Under the pieces are notes generated by a model. That model was not told where the DNA came from and searched no databases. It saw nothing but the letters and a program-made list of their open reading frames with translations. Positions 32,911 through 35,621 of a DNA stretch of 35,621 bases are shown piece by piece. The DNA comes from Chlorobiota bacterium (GTDB taxonomy: Bacteria; Bacteroidota; Bacteroidia; Bacteroidales; F082). The stretch is taken from positions 1 through 35,621 of the forward strand of contig JAUXDH010000007.1 of assembly GCA_030618545.1 (NCBI GenBank), given 5' to 3'. Position 1 is the stretch's first letter, and each line of letters starts with the position of its first letter. The position numbers were made by a program, and so were the translations under genes.

Positions 32911-33756
32911 ATGAGTAAGAAAATAGTAGTCGGCATCGATTTTTCAGAATGTTCAATTAACGGATTTGAGCACGCTATTACCATAGCGCAGAAAGCCAAA
33001 GCAGCTATCACGATGGTTTGGGTAAACCATCTCGATTATTCCAAAGAGATTTTCTCTGTTGAGCCAAAACAATTAACCGCGGAAGTTGCCACCAGGTTCG
33101 AGGATCTCGTTGCATCCCATAAGGATAAATTGTGGGGACAACCCCTCAACTATGTGATACGAAAGGGAAAGGTTTACAAAGAAATATGTGCAGTAGCCGA
33201 GGAGGAGAATGCATTTCTAATCGTAATTGGCACCCATGGTTCATCCGGATTTGAAGAATTCTGGATTGGAAGCAATGCGAACAGAATGGTTTCGGCCTGC
33301 CGTAAACCCATCATTACCATAAGGGGTGGAATTGATGTGGGAAAAGATTTAAAAACCATCGTTATGCCATTTGACAGCACAAAAGTTACCCGTCAGAAAT
33401 TACCGATGACGGCGCTTCTTGCCAGTTATTTTGATTCAGAAGTTCATGTGCTTGGAATGTTCACATCAAAACTTGATGACCTGAGGTACCGTATTCGCAC
33501 CTATGTTGCTCAGGCCGAAGATTATTTTAAGGAAAACAATGTGAGGTTTAAAGTTGTGTTTCTTGAAGTTGATAACATCACCGAGGCAACCTTAGAATAT
33601 GCGGATAAAGTGGATGCCAACCTGATCTCTATTATGACCGAACAGGAAACCACCACTTCCAATCTATGGTTGGGACCCTTTGCAGCCCAGATGGTAAATC
33701 ATGCCGGAATTCCGGTGATGAGCATCCATCCCGACAGATACGGGTTTGTTCCGTAG
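32911..33756 (+). CDS. Tandem universal stress protein (UspA x2), second copy
   Basis: 281 aa. Same two-domain plan as the protein at 31622, clearly a paralogue: MSKKIVVGIDFSECSINGFE, GTHGSSGFEEFWIGSNANRM and PIITIRGG in the first domain (ATP-loop pattern kept), and TEQETTTSNLWLGPFAAQMV with GIPVMSIHPDRYG in the second (loop degenerate). Divergence between the copies is large, so the duplication is old. It follows the SPOR gene by 10 bp. No terminator hairpin with a T-tract is visible directly after the stop. Confidence 0.93.
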   Translation: MSKKIVVGIDFSECSINGFEHAITIAQKAKAAITMVWVNHLDYSKEIFSVEPKQLTAEVATRFEDLVASHKDKLWGQPLNYVIRKGKVYKEICAVAEEENAFLIVIGTHGSSGFEEFWIGSNANRMVSACRKPIITIRGGIDVGKDLKTIVMPFDSTKVTRQKLPMTALLASYFDSEVHVLGMFTSKLDDLRYRIRTYVAQAEDYFKENNVRFKVVFLEVDNITEATLEYADKVDANLISIMTEQETTTSNLWLGPFAAQMVNHAGIPVMSIHPDRYGFVP

Positions 33757-33830
33757 AAAGCAATCATTTCTGACACAGGACAACCACTAATAATCATATA
33801 ATACCAGGTTAATATAAAAATGAGCTAGGA

Positions 33831-33982
33831 GACTTGAGACAGAAGACCTGAGACGCAAGAGTCAAGAGCCAAGATCCAAGACAGTGCCAAAGATGGTAGT
33901 CGGCAGGCCTGCCTATATGACCAGAAGGAGTCCATGGACCAATACTAATGACTAATTATCCAATGACCAATGACTAATGACC
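33831..33982. repeat. Degenerate short tandem repeats between Usp and rng
   Basis: The 311-bp gap between these convergent genes contains GAGAC/CAAGA-type units (GACTTGAGAC, GACCTGAGAC, GTCAAGAGCCAAGATCCAAG; 33831-33882), a perfect 12-bp palindrome GGCAGGCCTGCC (33902-33913), and CAATGAC/TAATGAC heptads (33937-33982). All three are typical low-complexity intergenic sequence of this phylum. No ORF or RNA is supported. Confidence 0.7.
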
Positions 33983-34018
33983 CCGCCTTATTTTTTAGCA
34001 CATTATGAAATAAAAATG

Positions 34019-34056
34019 GTATAAGTAGTTCTGAAATTGTTCTACTGCTTTTATAC
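34019..34056 (-). terminator. Possible terminator of rng
   Basis: GTATAAGTAG pairs with CTAC-(5-nt bulge)-TTATAC, and on the minus strand CATTTTTATTT follows. The bulged stem and short T-tract make this a moderate candidate, 12 bp past the rng stop. Confidence 0.4.
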
Positions 34057-34067
34057 TTTGTTTGTGG

Positions 34068-35618
34068 CTAGTTTTTTATCTCATCCCCGGTTTTATTGTA
34101 AAACTTGTATTTCATCAGATGGAAATTCTTCGTAGGATGGATTTTTATCCAACGTTTATATTTAATAAACCATTTCATCTGAACCGAGTTGATTCCTTTA
34201 GTAAGAAATGCAGCGATATACGGATGTACACTTAAACTCAGGTGTTTTTCATTCTGTTCCTGGATAAGATAATTGAGGTTGTTTTCAATATCATCTATCA
34301 GCATGATACTTGACTTGATCTCACCGGTTCCACTGCATGCAGGGCACTGTTCCAGTACGGTTACAGCCATTTCGGGTCTTACCCTTTGTCTGGTTATTTG
34401 CACAAGACCGAACTTACTTGGCGGCAAAATAGTATGCTTGGCGCTGTCTTTCGCCATTTCCTCTTTCAGTTTCTGATAGAGGGCCTTTCGGTTCTTGGAT
34501 TCATGCATGTCGATAAAATCAATAACGATGATTCCACCCATATCCCGTAAGCGCAGTTGCCGGGCCACTTCAGCGGCTGATTCGATATTGACAGTCTTCG
34601 CATTTTCTTCCTGCGAGTTTTCCTTGTTCACACGATGGCCGCTGTTGATGTCAATCACATGCATAGCCTCAGTGTGTTCAATGATAATGTAGACGCCACT
34701 TTTTATCGTTACGGTTTTGCCGAAAGAGTTTTTCACCTGTTTATCGATACCGAAATAATCGAATATCGGGGTTCGGCCCCTGTAACGTTTAACAATGTCT
34801 TTTTTATCGGGAGATATATTCCCGATCATGCTTTTGGCTTCTTCGTAAATTACCGGATCATTTGTGTAAATGCTGTTGAATGATTCGTTAAGGTTATCCC
34901 TTAATATTGCGGAGGTACGATCCAGTTCGCTTAAAACCTTGTGCGGTGCACTTAGGTTGGGTAATTTTGCAATGATCTTATCCCATTTGCTGAGCAGGTT
35001 TCTCAGGTCAGAATCCAATTCGGCCACTTTTTTATTCTCAGCTACCGTTCGGATGATTACACCGAAGTTATTAGGCTTAATACTCAGTATGAGTCTTTTC
35101 AGCCTGTTTCTTTCTTCTTTGCTTTTAATTTTCTGGGAAATAGAAATCTTGTTAGAGAAGGGAAGTAAGACAATATACCTTCCGGGGAAGGAAACCTCAG
35201 TGGTGATCCTTGGACCTTTAGTGGAAATTGGTTCCTTAGCGATCTGCAAAATAATTTGCTGACCTGTAGTAAGAACCTGGGTTATCTTGCCTGTTTTTTC
35301 AATGTCTTTTTCCGGTTTGAACTTGTCGATATTGATCATATTCAACCTGCTTTGAATGGCAAGCCGAGTATACTTGTTCAATGATCGAATTTGCGGACCA
35401 AGGTCAAGGTAATGCAAAAAAGCATCCTTTTCATAACCAACATTTACAAAAGCTGCATTGAGCCCGGGCATGATTTTTTTAACCTTGCCAAGATATACAT
35501 CTCCTACTGCAAAACTCTGGTTATGCTTCTCCTTATGTAATTCAACCAAAAACTTTTCTTCAAGAAGGGCAATATTGACTTCGGTAGAATTGGAATCTAT
35601 TATTAATTCTTTTGTCAA
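34068..35618 (-). CDS. rng: Ribonuclease G/E (Rne/Rng family), 5' end at window edge
   Basis: 516 aa visible. The protein opens with ELIIDSNSTEVNIALLEEKF and an S1-type RNA-binding domain (VGDVYLGKVKKIMPGLNAAF, VGYEKDAFLHY), then the RNase H-like and DNase I-like catalytic core with EHTEAMHVIDINSGH and GGIIVIDFIDM (the paired Asp Mg2+ ligands), and the zinc-link CPACSGTG (~423-430) that joins dimers. The C-terminal RNase E scaffold is absent, so it is the RNase G type, processing rRNA 5' ends and initiating mRNA decay. The first candidate start in the window is a TTG at 35618, preceded by one in-frame codon before the window ends, so the true start may lie just outside. Confidence 0.93.
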   Translation of the reverse strand: MTKELIIDSNSTEVNIALLEEKFLVELHKEKHNQSFAVGDVYLGKVKKIMPGLNAAFVNVGYEKDAFLHYLDLGPQIRSLNKYTRLAIQSRLNMINIDKFKPEKDIEKTGKITQVLTTGQQIILQIAKEPISTKGPRITTEVSFPGRYIVLLPFSNKISISQKIKSKEERNRLKRLILSIKPNNFGVIIRTVAENKKVAELDSDLRNLLSKWDKIIAKLPNLSAPHKVLSELDRTSAILRDNLNESFNSIYTNDPVIYEEAKSMIGNISPDKKDIVKRYRGRTPIFDYFGIDKQVKNSFGKTVTIKSGVYIIIEHTEAMHVIDINSGHRVNKENSQEENAKTVNIESAAEVARQLRLRDMGGIIVIDFIDMHESKNRKALYQKLKEEMAKDSAKHTILPPSKFGLVQITRQRVRPEMAVTVLEQCPACSGTGEIKSSIMLIDDIENNLNYLIQEQNEKHLSLSVHPYIAAFLTKGINSVQMKWFIKYKRWIKIHPTKNFHLMKYKFYNKTGDEIKN

Positions 35619-35621
35619 AAT

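Overview
The window looks like a chromosome segment of a free-living Bacteroidota species (Bacteroidales/Marinilabiliales-like). Three observations support this. Two secreted proteins end in type IX secretion (T9SS) sorting domains. Several genes are preceded by the phylum-specific -7 promoter element TAnnTTTG rather than a sigma70 -10/-35 pair. The gene set also includes TPR-HTH membrane regulators, tandem universal stress proteins and an Rng-type RNase G/E. Intergenic DNA carries the low-complexity repeats typical of this phylum. No phage, CRISPR array, rRNA or tRNA gene was seen.

Layout. 1-6.6 kb: the end of a beta-propeller-like protein, a small membrane protein, a 1211-aa T9SS-exported multidomain protein with an Omp28/thioredoxin-like module, and a TPR-HTH regulator. 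6.9-10 kb: an AI-2E-type permease, a lipoprotein and CorA. 10.1-11.5 kb: a decayed accessory patch with a TPR regulator truncated into the tail of a higB toxin gene, an intact orphan higA, and an inverted yoeB toxin remnant. 11.6-16 kb: an ECF sigma factor, then (minus strand) tolC-like, efflux adaptor and tsaB, with no pump gene. 16.4-20.7 kb: M1 aminopeptidase, AlkD-like glycosylase and a class-C beta-lactamase-fold lipoprotein. 20.9-23.2 kb: a histidine kinase/OmpR regulator pair and, divergent from it, a candidate small RNA. 23.3-25.2 kb: dnaG. 25.2-25.7 kb: a candidate ~440-nt structured RNA on the minus strand. 25.8-31.4 kb: a minus-strand run ruvB-queG-AlbA_2 sensor-SSS symporter-tadA. 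31.6-33.8 kb: Usp-SPOR-Usp. 34.1 kb to the end: rng.

Two non-coding signals are the best candidates for something undescribed. (1) Between tadA and dnaG lies a purine-rich, GC-elevated, apparently non-coding minus-strand unit. It has a good Bacteroidota promoter (TTTG-N21-TACATTTG), four GCAA-tetraloop mini-hairpins, an 8-bp long-range pairing and a Rho-independent terminator. (2) Between the histidine kinase gene and dnaG, four TTAAC-type repeats at exact 10-bp spacing form a typical OmpR-family operator. It sits between the kinase promoter and a divergent promoter/terminator pair that encloses about 118 nt with no ATG-started ORF, which suggests a two-component system controlling a neighbouring small RNA.

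Working together: wobble-base and anticodon-loop tRNA modification (queG, tadA, tsaB), DNA replication and repair (dnaG, ruvB, alkD-like) and RNA decay (rng) are housekeeping. They are interleaved with envelope genes (efflux, CorA, lipoproteins, SPOR protein, T9SS cargo) and envelope-sensing regulators. All calls come from reading the sequence; no database search was run.
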